A stretch of DNA of 64,000 bases from Providencia sp. PROV188 (GTDB taxonomy: Bacteria > Pseudomonadota > Gammaproteobacteria > Enterobacterales > Enterobacteriaceae), in assembly GCF_027595165.1 (NCBI RefSeq), contig NZ_CP097291.1, positions 2,480,001 to 2,544,000 on the forward strand. Direction: 5' to 3'. Below the pieces are notes generated by a model. It did not search any database. It saw only the letters and a list, made by a program, of their open reading frames with translations, and was not told where the DNA came from. Position numbers and translations under genes: made by a program. Of this stretch, positions 43,484 through 52,093 are shown one piece after another. How positions within the stretch are numbered: the first letter of the stretch is position 1; every line of letters begins with the position of its first letter.

Positions 43484-44215
43484 ATGAACAGTATTAATAG
43501 AACACTAGATATCTTATCGTTTGTCACGACTTGCGCGTCTCCAATCACACCGCAAACCATTTCCAAAGAGTTAGATATTCCTCTCTCAACGGTTTATCGG
43601 CTTTTAACTATTCTCATAAACTGGGAATTTATAACTTACTCTAAGCAATATGGCACTTATACCGTTGGTGCGCAGAGTATCAAAACTCAAGAAAAATACT
43701 ATCACCACAGTTTGTTGATGACCTCGTCAAAATCAGAGCTTCATGCATTAGCGAAAAAGACCCAAGAAACTGCGGCAATTATCACCGCCAACCTACGGGA
43801 AACCATCTGTGTCGATAAAATTGATAGTGAACAAGCCGTACGCTGCTCTTTTATTGTGGGACATGGCAATACCGTGATCCGCGGCGCTAGTGCAAAAACC
43901 CTCTTAGCTTACCGTGATGAACAATACCAAGAATTGGTCTTCGAAACTCACGCCAAGCAGCTACACAAAGATAACTATTTACAGAAATTAAAACAGGATC
44001 TGATCCAAATCCGTCAACAGGGCTATGGCATTTCTGTTGGTGAAATTGATGCTGGTGTTTTTGGCGCATCGGCACCTGTTTTTAAAGGCAATGATATTTT
44101 AGCTGTCGTCTCTGTCATGGCACCCGAATTTCGTGCCGTCAACCGTGTCGATGAGCTGATTAAAGCCACATGCCAAACGGCCCAAAATATAACAAAACTG
44201 ATTAACTTGGAGTAA
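43484..44215 (+). CDS. IclR-family transcriptional regulator
   Basis: 243-residue regulator. An N-terminal winged helix-turn-helix (INRTLDILSFVTTCASPITP, then SKELDIPLSTVYRLLTIL) is followed by a C-terminal IclR ligand-binding domain, ending in a typical VVSVMAPEFRAVNRVDEL segment. The conserved cysteine seen in some IclR effector domains is not obvious. It sits 2 bases upstream of hutG on the same strand, so it probably controls hutG and gltS. The ligand could be a histidine-pathway intermediate or glutamate, but nothing in the sequence decides this. RBS AAGGAG before the ATG. Confidence 0.88.
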   Translation: MNSINRTLDILSFVTTCASPITPQTISKELDIPLSTVYRLLTILINWEFITYSKQYGTYTVGAQSIKTQEKYYHHSLLMTSSKSELHALAKKTQETAAIITANLRETICVDKIDSEQAVRCSFIVGHGNTVIRGASAKTLLAYRDEQYQELVFETHAKQLHKDNYLQKLKQDLIQIRQQGYGISVGEIDAGVFGASAPVFKGNDILAVVSVMAPEFRAVNRVDELIKATCQTAQNITKLINLE

Positions 44216-44217
44216 CT

Positions 44218-45135
44218 ATGACACAACCTTTTCAATGGCAGGGTCGTACTGATGGTGAAACACAGGAACATTTACGCATTCACCAAGTCATCAACCAACA
44301 TTCACCTGCGGAGTTTGCCATTATCGGCTTCGCTTCGGACGAAGGTGTTCGCCGCAATAAAGGCCGCCAAGGCGCTAAATCTGGTCCTGATACTATCCGT
44401 CGTCAACTTGCTGGCCTGCCTATCCACCAGCCACTGGCTATTCGTGATGTGGGAACAGTAAGTTGTGATGATGGTGATCTGGAAGCGGCTCAACGCCGCC
44501 TATCCGATGAGATAATCTCAGTGTTAGAACTGCGCCAAAAACCCATTGTTTTAGGCGGTGGGCACGAAGTTGGCTTTGCGAGCTTCCAAGGTGTTTTCGA
44601 TTTTGTTCAAAAACATCAACCAGAAAAAACCATTGGGATCATCAATTTTGATGCGCACTTTGATTTACGCGAAGCCCCAGAAGCCACATCTGGTACGCCA
44701 TTTTTACAATCGTCACAACTGTGCGCTAAGCACCAGCGCCCTTTCAATTACCTATGTTTAGGCATCGCAGATCACGGTAATACCAAGGTGTTATTTGATA
44801 CAGCGGATCGCTTAGGTTGCCACTATATTCGCGATAAAGCTTTAACCGCAAGCTTATTACCCCAAGCAATTGAACAGATTAAACAATTTATAAATTCAGT
44901 GGATTACCTGTATGTCACTGTGGATTTGGATGTGTTCTCTGCAGGTATCGCACCGGGAGTCAGCGCGCCAGCCGCTCGAGGGATTTCTACTGAAACATTT
45001 GATGAATTATTTAGTGTCATCAAATCTAGCGGCAAGATTGCACTGTTTGATATCGCTGAGTGCAATCCTGAATTTGATATTGATAACCACACATCAAAAC
45101 TAGCAGCTTACTTGGTTTACCAATATTTATTCTAA
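44218..45135 (+). CDS. hutG: Formimidoylglutamase (ureohydrolase family)
   Basis: Hydrolyses N-formimidoyl-L-glutamate to glutamate and formamide, the last step of histidine degradation. The 305-residue protein has the binuclear Mn motifs of the arginase fold: GGGHEVGFAS, INFDAHFDLR and TVDLDVFSAGIAPGVSAPA. N-terminal features RRNKGRQGAKSGPDTIRRQL are typical of HutG rather than arginase or agmatinase. No other hut genes are adjacent. It follows an IclR-type regulator by 2 bases and precedes gltS, so the product glutamate and its transporter are linked. Agmatinase-like activity is a less likely alternative. Confidence 0.85.
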   Translation: MTQPFQWQGRTDGETQEHLRIHQVINQHSPAEFAIIGFASDEGVRRNKGRQGAKSGPDTIRRQLAGLPIHQPLAIRDVGTVSCDDGDLEAAQRRLSDEIISVLELRQKPIVLGGGHEVGFASFQGVFDFVQKHQPEKTIGIINFDAHFDLREAPEATSGTPFLQSSQLCAKHQRPFNYLCLGIADHGNTKVLFDTADRLGCHYIRDKALTASLLPQAIEQIKQFINSVDYLYVTVDLDVFSAGIAPGVSAPAARGISTETFDELFSVIKSSGKIALFDIAECNPEFDIDNHTSKLAAYLVYQYLF

Positions 45136-45172
45136 AAACAACAAACACAATAAAACGACTGATAAACAACTT

Positions 45173-45450
45173 TACCTTGTCTTTCAAAATATAAATAAAA
45201 GCTTAGTCAACTAAGCAACTAGTTAAAAATAAACAGCACTGAGGTTCAAAATAGCCCACAACACTGTAACTTGAAAATTAGGCGTATTTATCTCTTTCAT
45301 TATAAAGACATTTATACCCTTGGATTTCGAGTTACAGCTAGGCGGCTAGAGAGGATATCCCGAGGAGCATACATAAGTATGTGACTAGGGTAGCCGAACG
45401 CGGCCAACAACGCTGTAGCACGAAAGACAAAGTATAAAAAAGACAAGGTA
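45173..45450. repeat. 12-bp inverted repeat enclosing the ERIC element
   Basis: TACCTTGTCTTT at 45173-45184 recurs as its exact reverse complement AAAGACAAGGTA at 45439-45450. The ERIC unit lies inside. The outer arms resemble ERIC termini (TATACTTTGTCTTTC), so this may be the remnant of a second ERIC-like unit into or beside which the inner one was placed. The sequence between 45185 and 45312 shows no other feature. Confidence 0.55.
45313..45436. repeat. ERIC (IRU) intergenic repeat
   Basis: A 124-base palindromic unit between hutG and gltS. Its centre, CGAGGAGCATACATAAGTAT then GTGACTAGGGTAGCCGAACG, closely parallels the core of ERIC repeats (AGGAGCTTACATAAGTAAGT, GACTGGGGTGAGCG). The ends are imperfect inverted repeats of about 25 bases: TATACCCTTGGATTTCGAGT at the left and the reverse complement of a TATACTTTGTCTTTCGTGCT-like sequence at the right. 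ERIC units are non-coding and non-autonomous, and occur in Enterobacterales. It would be transcribed in the gltS leader. Confidence 0.85.
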
Positions 45451-45467
45451 TAAATAAAGGGAAAAAT

Positions 45468-46673
45468 ATGACATTCCAAATCGACACACTCACCACCCTC
45501 TTCCTGACTGTAGTTTGCCTACTGATGGGTGTTCACCTCAAAAAACGCATTGAATGGCTGCAACGTTTCTGTATTCCTTCACCGGTCATTGGTGGTTTTT
45601 TAGTCAGCTTGCTTATTTGGGGATTAAAGTCTTTCGATTTAGCTGAAATTACTTTCGATACCAGCTTACAGTCATTCTTAATGGTGGCATTCTTTACAAC
45701 TGTTGGTATTGATGGCAGCTTCCGCGTATTAAAAAGCGGTGGACGCTTACTCATTACTTACCTATTAATTTGCTGGACATTGGTTATTTTCCAAGACACC
45801 TTTGGTGCTGGTCTGGCGCATTTATTAGGTATCGACCCGGTTATCGGGATCATGGCTGGCGGTGTTTCCTTAACAGGTGGACACGGTGGTGCGGCTGCCT
45901 TTGGTGGTATGGCTGAAGGTCTTGGCGTACAGTCTGCAACTGTTGCGGCTATTGCAGCAGCAACGTTTGGTCTGATTTCAGGAAGCTTATTAGGTGGCCC
46001 TATCGCGAGCTATTTAATTAAAAAACACAAAGTCACTATTCAAACCGAAGAACACATTGAAAGCGTGAAAGTTGAAGAGAAATTGGCTGGCAAAATCGAT
46101 TCTATCGATGCCCATGCATTCTTAAAAATGTTAGCGCTTATTTTAGGTGTAATGGTTGTCGGTCAATTTGCTTCTGCGCAATTTACTAAAGCCACGGGAT
46201 TCTCTTTACCAAGCTATGTCGGTGCAATGATTATCGCGATTATTGTGCGTAACATTAACGACCAAGTTGAAATTGTTCGTATTAACCAAAAATCCATCAA
46301 CCTAATTTCAGATGTTTCACTGGGCTTATTCTTAACCATGGCGATGATGTCGCTTAAGATTTGGGAATTGAAAGTCATCGCCCTGCCATTATTCATCATC
46401 TTACTGGCGCAAACTATTGCCATCATCCTGTTCGTTGTTTTCGTCGTCTTCAGGCTGTTAGGCAAAAACTACGATGCTGCAGTAATGTGTTCAGGCATGA
46501 TGGGACATGGTTTAGGGGCGACACCGAACGCAATGGCAAACATGTCATCAGTCTGTGAGCGCTACAAACAAGTTTCTATGAAAGCGTTTATGATTGTGCC
46601 ATTAAGCGGTGCTGTACTTATCGACCTCGTGGGAATTCCTTACCACACTTGGTTAATTAACATGCTCAGCTAA
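45468..46673 (+). CDS. gltS: Sodium/glutamate symporter GltS
   Basis: 401-residue inner-membrane Na+/glutamate symporter with ten or more hydrophobic helices and inverted-topology halves. Characteristic segments are CIPSPVIGGFLVSLL, GGVSLTGGHGGAAAFGG and the matching C-terminal CSGMMGHGLGATPNAMANM, the two glycine-rich re-entrant loops of the family. It lies downstream of hutG after a 332-base gap with an ERIC repeat. The arrangement suggests recovery or uptake of glutamate under the control of the IclR-type regulator. RBS AAAGGG before the ATG. Confidence 0.94.
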   Translation: MTFQIDTLTTLFLTVVCLLMGVHLKKRIEWLQRFCIPSPVIGGFLVSLLIWGLKSFDLAEITFDTSLQSFLMVAFFTTVGIDGSFRVLKSGGRLLITYLLICWTLVIFQDTFGAGLAHLLGIDPVIGIMAGGVSLTGGHGGAAAFGGMAEGLGVQSATVAAIAAATFGLISGSLLGGPIASYLIKKHKVTIQTEEHIESVKVEEKLAGKIDSIDAHAFLKMLALILGVMVVGQFASAQFTKATGFSLPSYVGAMIIAIIVRNINDQVEIVRINQKSINLISDVSLGLFLTMAMMSLKIWELKVIALPLFIILLAQTIAIILFVVFVVFRLLGKNYDAAVMCSGMMGHGLGATPNAMANMSSVCERYKQVSMKAFMIVPLSGAVLIDLVGIPYHTWLINMLS

Positions 46674-46684
46674 TTCCACTTTAT

Positions 46685-46722
46685 CCCTCTTACCAACCAT
46701 ACGACAGAGTTTGGTAAGAGGG
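46685..46722. terminator. Perfect 12-bp hairpin after gltS
   Basis: CCCTCTTACCAA (46685-46696) pairs with TTGGTAAGAGGG (46711-46722). No T-run follows on the plus strand. It probably marks the 3' end of the gltS transcript, but efficiency is uncertain. Confidence 0.55.
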
Positions 46723-46854
46723 AGCATTATCAGTAAGCCACTTCCTTGTATACCCCCCGCCGACAAAAACAGGTAAACTCTGCACAAAGCTGATTTTTGT
46801 GGTGAACAATTTTGCTAACCTGTTTATAATCAGCGCCCCAAATAGAGGTATATC

Positions 46855-48210
46855 ATGACTGCATCCACTTTTTCTGAACTTGAGCTTGATGAGAGCCTGA
46901 TCACCGCGCTGACCAATAAAGGTTACGAGCGCCCGACGGCCATCCAAGAAGCGGCTATCCCTCCTGCAATGGATGGACGCGACGTTTTAGGTTCAGCCCC
47001 AACCGGAACAGGTAAAACTGCGGCGTTCTTATTGCCAGCCATTCAACATTTACTTGATTTCCCAAGAAAAAAATCAGGTCCGCCTCGCGTTCTGATTTTA
47101 ACACCAACTCGCGAACTCGCTATGCAAGTCGCTGATCAAGCTAAAGAGTTGTGTGCACATAATCATTTAGACGTTGCCACCATTACAGGCGGCGTTGCGT
47201 ATATGAACCACGCTGAGGTTTTCAGCGAAAACCAAGATATCGTCGTAGCAACCACCGGACGTTTGCTGCAATACATTAAAGAAGAAAACTTCGATTGCCG
47301 CGCCGTAGAAATTTTGATCCTCGATGAAGCTGACCGTATGCTGGATATGGGCTTTGCGCACGATATAGAAACTATCGCAGGCGAAACCCGCTGGCGCAAG
47401 CAAACCATGTTGTTCTCTGCCACTCTTGAAGGTGAAGCAATTCGTGATTTTGCTGAGCGTCTACTCGAAGATCCTATCGAAATTGAAGCAGATCCTTCAC
47501 GCCGTGAACGCAAGAAAATCCAACAATTTTACTATCGCGCTGACACGTTAGAGCATAAAACTGCGCTGCTGTGTCACCTTATCAAGCAAGAAGACGTCAC
47601 CAAATCGATAGTCTTTGTGCGTAAGCGTGAACGCGTGCGTGAAGTTGTCCAATGGCTGCGTGAGGCAGGGATTGAACCTTGCTATATCGAAGGTGAAATG
47701 GTGCAAGCGAAGCGTAACGAAGCTGTTCGCCGCTTAGTGACTGGACAAGTTAAAGTCCTCGTTGCAACAGACGTGGCTTCTCGTGGATTAGACATTGAAA
47801 ACGTCAGCCATGTTTTTAACTTTGACTTACCGCGCACCGCGGATGTCTATTTGCACCGTATCGGTCGTACCGGTCGTGCTGGACGCAAAGGAACTGCTCT
47901 GTCTTTAGTTGAAGCACACGATTTCCCTCTACTGGGTAAAATCACTCGCTACATCGAAGACCCAATTAAGATGCGAGTGGTAGATTCATTACGCCCAACA
48001 ACCAAAGCGCCTTCTGAAGCAATGCTGAATAAGCCAAAACCCTCTAAGAAAGTGCTGGCTAAGCGTAAAGAGAAGAAAAAAGAAGAGCAAAGCAAGAAAA
48101 AAGAAAAAGTACGCCATCGCGATAAGAAAAATATCGGTAAACGTCGCACTCCAGCTACATCCTCTACAACTACGCCATCTGCAACTGCAGATAGCAATAA
48201 AACCAAGTAA
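46855..48210 (+). CDS. srmB: ATP-dependent RNA helicase SrmB
   Basis: DEAD-box helicase assisting 50S assembly. The 451 residues contain the Q motif (RPTAIQEAAIPPAM), motif I APTGTGKTAA, Ia PTREL, II DEADRMLDMGF, III FSATLEG, V ATDVASRGLDI and VI HRIGRTGRAGRKG. A basic Lys- and Ser/Thr-rich tail follows (from about residue 380). Length and motif context match SrmB. The RBS is AGAGGT. A terminator follows. Confidence 0.96.
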   Translation: MTASTFSELELDESLITALTNKGYERPTAIQEAAIPPAMDGRDVLGSAPTGTGKTAAFLLPAIQHLLDFPRKKSGPPRVLILTPTRELAMQVADQAKELCAHNHLDVATITGGVAYMNHAEVFSENQDIVVATTGRLLQYIKEENFDCRAVEILILDEADRMLDMGFAHDIETIAGETRWRKQTMLFSATLEGEAIRDFAERLLEDPIEIEADPSRRERKKIQQFYYRADTLEHKTALLCHLIKQEDVTKSIVFVRKRERVREVVQWLREAGIEPCYIEGEMVQAKRNEAVRRLVTGQVKVLVATDVASRGLDIENVSHVFNFDLPRTADVYLHRIGRTGRAGRKGTALSLVEAHDFPLLGKITRYIEDPIKMRVVDSLRPTTKAPSEAMLNKPKPSKKVLAKRKEKKKEEQSKKKEKVRHRDKKNIGKRRTPATSSTTTPSATADSNKTK

Positions 48211-48237
48211 AACTCAATCGAGTGATACTGACAAAAG

Positions 48238-48256
48238 CGGGCTTCGGCCCGTTTTT
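48238..48256 (+). terminator. Terminator after srmB
   Basis: CGGGC-TTCG-GCCCG hairpin (48238-48251) followed by five T, 27 bases after the srmB stop. Confidence 0.9.
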
Positions 48257-48262
48257 CATTTA

Positions 48263-49717
48263 TTAACTTAAGTTCATTAACTTATAGACCTTCTCTCTCA
48301 TAACCCGACTTTCATTGGTTAACGCTTCTGCTTTTATCATATGATTATCTAAAATATCTCGGCAGTTATAACCCTGATTATTTTCCATTCGCCAATCTGC
48401 GCCATTTGATAATAATAATTCAGCAACATCTAAAGAGTGGCTATTTAAAGCGTCATGCAACGGGGTATTTCCCAAATTATCTCTCACGTTGACCATTAAA
48501 CCATTACTCAGCAAAATTTCTGATTGAGCCACTCTCCCGCTTTGAGCTGCTAAATGTAAAACTGTTTTTTGCTGAGCTAGCTGCATTTTTTTAATTCCCT
48601 GCCCGTATGGAGATTCCAATAATACTTTTATAAATTGGCTATTACCTGCACGAACAGATTGCATTGCCAGTTTATCAATATCGCAGTGCTTATTTTTCAT
48701 TGAAAGTAGCACTTTAAATTCACTAATATTTTCTTTCTTAATTGAATTTTTACAACTTTCTTGCCAATTAAAACTTTTTTTTTGCTCTACGTTAGGAAAT
48801 TCATTCAACATAGAATCCGCTGTTTTATCAAATTCACCTGTAATCGCATTCCAATTATTCCATGGTTTATGTTTGCACATCATCCTAATAATCTTGACCA
48901 TTGAATGTGCAATAAAGCTCCTGGTCAACAAACGGTGTGGTAACCAGTCTTTCCAAGAATTATGTTCGCTGTAAGCCATTTTGATACGGTTTCCCAACGC
49001 AGAAGGGATTGGTAACGTGTTTTGAAGTGCATCAAGCCAATCATATTGAACAGTATAAAAGCGTATCAAACCTTCATCTGCTTGTTGCTTAGCAATGTTA
49101 TAATCCATTCCAATTTTATGTACTGTATTTTGTGCAAGCCCTGAAGGACTAAATGAAATACAAGGTGATTGACTCGCCAATGCGGCTATTGATGCAAGAC
49201 CGCCCCCTAGAGAGTGCCCTGTACAGATAATATTACCTTTCACGGCTCGATATAGAATATTAGTTAACCCTACCGCCTGAAAGAATTGAGGTTCGTAATA
49301 TCCTAGCCCTTGCCGAATATTGGCATAAAAATCGACAATATCATTCGTTCCCGCAAAGCAAATAATATACAGACCATTAAAACAACAAATATTCGATTGA
49401 AAACCTGTAAATTCATTATTTAAAAGTTCTGCATCTATGCCTAATTCATTAATTTTTGACGTGCTGAGTTTTTCTACTCCTTGAATATCACGCCAATTAC
49501 TATGATAAGCACCTTGTGATAGTAACGCTAAAAGATAATCTTTATTCTGTGCATCTCTTCCTAGAAACTCCTCTCTCGTAACATTTTTAGACCATTTATC
49601 ACGAGGGCTACATAATGAATCCGAAAATGTATTTTGTTGATATAAATTTAAACCTTCTTCAACAAAAGAAAGTTCGTCCTTACTTACTGTCTGCTGTATT
49701 GCTGTACTGAATGGCAT
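48263..49717 (-). CDS. Predicted class 3 lipase with C-terminal ankyrin repeats
   Basis: 484-residue protein without signal peptide. The N-terminal half has an alpha/beta-hydrolase core: strand LYIICFAGTND (oxyanion-type F-x-GT) and nucleophile elbow CTGHSLGGGLASIAALA with Ser169. Candidate acid and His lie in YDWLDALQN and EHNSWKDWLP. After a helical linker (about 270-375), at least two ankyrin repeats are clear (KTVLHLAAQSGRVAQSEILL and NTPLHDALNSHSLDVAELLL), with a degenerate one before them. I do not know a named family with this arrangement. A phospholipase effector delivered to host or rival cells is possible but not shown. It lies alone between srmB and grcA, with AT-rich codon use unlike its neighbours, suggesting horizontal gain. 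Confidence 0.78.
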   Translation of the reverse strand: MPFSTAIQQTVSKDELSFVEEGLNLYQQNTFSDSLCSPRDKWSKNVTREEFLGRDAQNKDYLLALLSQGAYHSNWRDIQGVEKLSTSKINELGIDAELLNNEFTGFQSNICCFNGLYIICFAGTNDIVDFYANIRQGLGYYEPQFFQAVGLTNILYRAVKGNIICTGHSLGGGLASIAALASQSPCISFSPSGLAQNTVHKIGMDYNIAKQQADEGLIRFYTVQYDWLDALQNTLPIPSALGNRIKMAYSEHNSWKDWLPHRLLTRSFIAHSMVKIIRMMCKHKPWNNWNAITGEFDKTADSMLNEFPNVEQKKSFNWQESCKNSIKKENISEFKVLLSMKNKHCDIDKLAMQSVRAGNSQFIKVLLESPYGQGIKKMQLAQQKTVLHLAAQSGRVAQSEILLSNGLMVNVRDNLGNTPLHDALNSHSLDVAELLLSNGADWRMENNQGYNCRDILDNHMIKAEALTNESRVMREKVYKLMNLS

Positions 49718-49803
49718 AAATTCTCCCTAACAAATGCTGTATGCTGGAAGAATATTGAAATATAAATAACCAAGGGGGGAAATAATCAACTTTGTTAGGG
49801 GCA

Positions 49804-49834
49804 AATAAAAAAGCCATTGAGAACAATGGCTTTT
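49804..49834 (-). terminator. Terminator after grcA
   Basis: AAAAGCCATTG (49809-49819) pairs with CAATGGCTTTT (49824-49834). On the minus strand it runs into TTTTATTT. It separates grcA from the lipase-ankyrin gene. Confidence 0.85.
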
Positions 49835-49877
49835 AGAATTTATTAAGATAAGAGATCTATTGACCCCTTAATGTTTA

Positions 49878-50261
49878 TTACAGGCTTTCAGTGAAAGTAC
49901 GAGTAATAACGTCACGCTGTTGTTCAGGTGTTAATGAATTAAAACGCACTGCATAACCAGAAACACGGATAGTTAATTGCGGATATTTCTCTGGGTTTTT
50001 AACTGCATCTTCTAATGTTTCACGGCTTAATACGTTAACATTTAAGTGCTGGCCACCTTCTACGCGAACAGTTGGTTTCATTTCCAAAGGAACTTCGCGG
50101 CTCTCAAAAGCTCCCAATTCATCTTTAGGAACAACCTGACCTTCGCTATAATCTGCTTTCGCACACACGCAACGAGCTTCATTTGTCTCGCTATCGATTA
50201 ACCAGAAAGAGTTCAGCAGTGCTGCATTGTCACTTTTAGTAATTTGAATACCAGTAATCAT
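49878..50261 (-). CDS. grcA: Autonomous glycyl radical cofactor GrcA
   Basis: Spare C-terminal glycyl-radical domain that repairs oxygen-cleaved pyruvate formate-lyase. 127 residues starting [20 protein letters not shown] after a GGAGG site; an upstream in-frame GTG is not used. The radical Gly is in [15 protein letters not shown] near the C terminus, which ends TRTFTESL as in E. coli. A perfect FNR box lies about 130 bases upstream, fitting anaerobic induction. Confidence 0.97.
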   Translation of the reverse strand: MITGIQITKSDNAALLNSFWLIDSETNEARCVCAKADYSEGQVVPKDELGAFESREVPLEMKPTVRVEGGQHLNVNVLSRETLEDAVKNPEKYPQLTIRVSGYAVRFNSLTPEQQRDVITRTFTESL

Positions 50262-50387
50262 CTCGACCTCCACGTTCGAATCAGATTTTGATCAATCTTT
50301 GCTAACTGTTTTTAATCGCTGTTGATTGGATAATTGGTCTAACCAACCTGTTTATCTAATATATACCAGCTAGAACCCCCGGATTCT

Positions 50388-50401
50388 TTGATATTTATCA
50401 A
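50388..50401. promoter_or_regulatory. FNR box upstream of grcA
   Basis: TTGAT-ATTT-ATCAA is a perfect FNR palindrome in the grcA-ung gap. A second TTGATCAA motif, a partial match, occurs at 50288-50295 nearer to grcA. E. coli grcA (yfiD) is activated by FNR and ArcA from upstream sites. The remaining bases to ung are AT-rich without further named sites. Confidence 0.8.
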
Positions 50402-50601
50402 ATGTTTCGTATGGTAATTAACCAGAGCGGTGCATCTTTATGATTTAAATCAATATTCATATTTAGACTTTTTAATTATTTTTTGTAAATTTTCAAATTA
50501 ATTTGAATTGCTTTTAGGGAGTTAGCGCGGAACAACACTTTATCTATGCGTCATGAACCAGTAAGCTACGAACTATAAAATACATCACTATGGGATCATT
50601 C

Positions 50602-51282
50602 ATGTCAAATACGATGACTTGGCACGACGTAATTGGTGCGGAAAAATCACAAACCTATTTCAAAGAGACTCTCGCGTTTGTCGCAAAAGAAAGAGAAAGT
50701 GGAAAAGTAATCTACCCACCACAAGAAGATGTTTTCAATGCGTTTCGCTATACCGAATTAGCGGACATCAAAGTCGTGATCTTGGGGCAAGACCCTTATC
50801 ATGGACCAGGACAAGCACACGGATTATCCTTTTCTGTACGTCCGGGAATTAAAGCACCGCCTTCACTCGTCAATATGTATAAAGAGCTTGAAAAAGATAT
50901 TCCTGGGTTCGTCCGCCCGGGACATGGGTACTTGCTTAGCTGGGCGCAACAAGGGGTTTTACTCCTCAATACAGTATTAACTGTAGAACAAGGCAATGCG
51001 CACTCACATGCACATCTAGGCTGGGAAACGTTTACAGATAAAGTGATTCAGGCGATTAATGACCATACTGAGGGCGTGATTTTTCTTTTATGGGGCTCTC
51101 ATGCACAGAAGAAAGGTCGCATTATCGATACTAAACGCCACCATGTGCTTAAAGCACCTCACCCATCACCACTTTCTGCGCATCGAGGCTTCTTAGGATG
51201 TGGTCATTTCTCGAAAGCTAATCAATTGCTTGAACAGCAAGACCGCGCACCTATTGATTGGTATCCGGTTATTCCTGAATAG
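50602..51282 (+). CDS. ung: Uracil-DNA glycosylase
   Basis: Removes uracil from DNA. 226 residues starting [12 protein letters not shown] (an ATG four codons upstream is in frame but less family-like; GGGA precedes the chosen start). The water-activating loop [14 protein letters not shown] and the minor-groove loop [13 protein letters not shown] are intact, as is [10 protein letters not shown]. Same neighbourhood as E. coli (grcA-ung). Confidence 0.97.
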   Translation: MSNTMTWHDVIGAEKSQTYFKETLAFVAKERESGKVIYPPQEDVFNAFRYTELADIKVVILGQDPYHGPGQAHGLSFSVRPGIKAPPSLVNMYKELEKDIPGFVRPGHGYLLSWAQQGVLLLNTVLTVEQGNAHSHAHLGWETFTDKVIQAINDHTEGVIFLLWGSHAQKKGRIIDTKRHHVLKAPHPSPLSAHRGFLGCGHFSKANQLLEQQDRAPIDWYPVIPE

Positions 51283-51337
51283 ATGCATTCTATAGCGATA
51301 AAATGCATTGGTGATAAAGTTCGTAGAAGTTCGCAAT

Positions 51338-51365
51338 AGAAAAATGGGATGCTCAGCATCCCATT
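51338..51365 (-). terminator. Terminator after grpE
   Basis: AATGGGATGC (51343-51352) pairs with GCATCCCATT (51356-51365). On the minus strand it is followed by TTTCTATT. Located between convergent ung and grpE. Confidence 0.82.
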
Positions 51366-51401
51366 CTCGTTATATACCCTAAAACTATTTATGCTCTAAA
51401 C

Positions 51402-51992
51402 TTATTTAGAAACAATGACCATTGCAGGGCGCAACAGACGGTTATTCAAGGTATAACCCTTTTGCATCACGTTAATCACTTGACCTGCACTATGATCTGG
51501 GGATTCAATCATGGTCATTGCTTGGTGAACTTCCGGGTTGAATGGCACATTTGCCGCATCAACAGGCTCAATACCAAACTTAGAAACGGCATCTAAGAAC
51601 GTTTTCAACGTAAGATCTAGGCCTTCTAGCATCGCTTTGGACTCTTCGTTGTCACGATCAGCTGCCTCAATTGCACGCTCTAAGTTATCAATAACAGGCA
51701 ACAATTCATTGGAAAACTTCTCAAGCGCAAACTTGTGGGCTTTTTCAATATCTTGTTCTGTACGACGACGAATGTTTTCGATTTCAGCGTGAGCACGTAA
51801 CATCGCTTCGCGTTCAGTTTTACGGGAAGCTTCAAGTTGCTGTTCAAGCTCAGCAATACGCGCTGCTAACGCTTGTTCTTCGGCTTGTAAATCAGCTTGT
51901 TGAGTATCAACTTCTTGCTCTGCTTGAACTTTTTGTGTTTCATTTTGCTCAGAAGCTTGCTCATCATGCATGTTTTGTTCTTTACTACTCAT
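51402..51992 (-). CDS. grpE: Nucleotide exchange factor GrpE
   Basis: Exchange factor for DnaK. 196 residues beginning [12 protein letters not shown]. An acidic Gln/Glu-rich N-terminal tail and a long coiled coil (about 35-90, including [19 protein letters not shown]) are followed by the compact beta domain ([10 protein letters not shown] and [20 protein letters not shown]). A textbook heat-shock promoter stands 43 bases upstream. Divergent from nadK, as in E. coli. Confidence 0.97.
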   Translation of the reverse strand: MSSKEQNMHDEQASEQNETQKVQAEQEVDTQQADLQAEEQALAARIAELEQQLEASRKTEREAMLRAHAEIENIRRRTEQDIEKAHKFALEKFSNELLPVIDNLERAIEAADRDNEESKAMLEGLDLTLKTFLDAVSKFGIEPVDAANVPFNPEVHQAMTMIESPDHSAGQVINVMQKGYTLNNRLLRPAMVIVSK

Positions 51993-52034
51993 GAATATCT
52001 CCGCGTATTTAGCAATAATTCTATCTATGGGAGT

Positions 52035-52063
52035 ATTATGGGGATCTAATACAGGGATTCAAG
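52035..52063 (-). promoter_or_regulatory. Sigma32 (heat shock) promoter of grpE
   Basis: On the minus strand CTTGAA (52058-52063) and CCCCATAAT (52035-52043) are 14 bases apart, matching the sigma32 consensus CTTGAA-N13-15-CCCCATNT. Confidence 0.9.
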
Positions 52064-52093
52064 GGAAGTCATACAACGAGGAGTTAAAAAAGT

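Noticed and set aside
46855..48210. srmB as another DEAD-box gene (rhlE or deaD)
   Set aside because: The N terminus, the length and the neighbourhood (trmN6, grcA) fit SrmB best.
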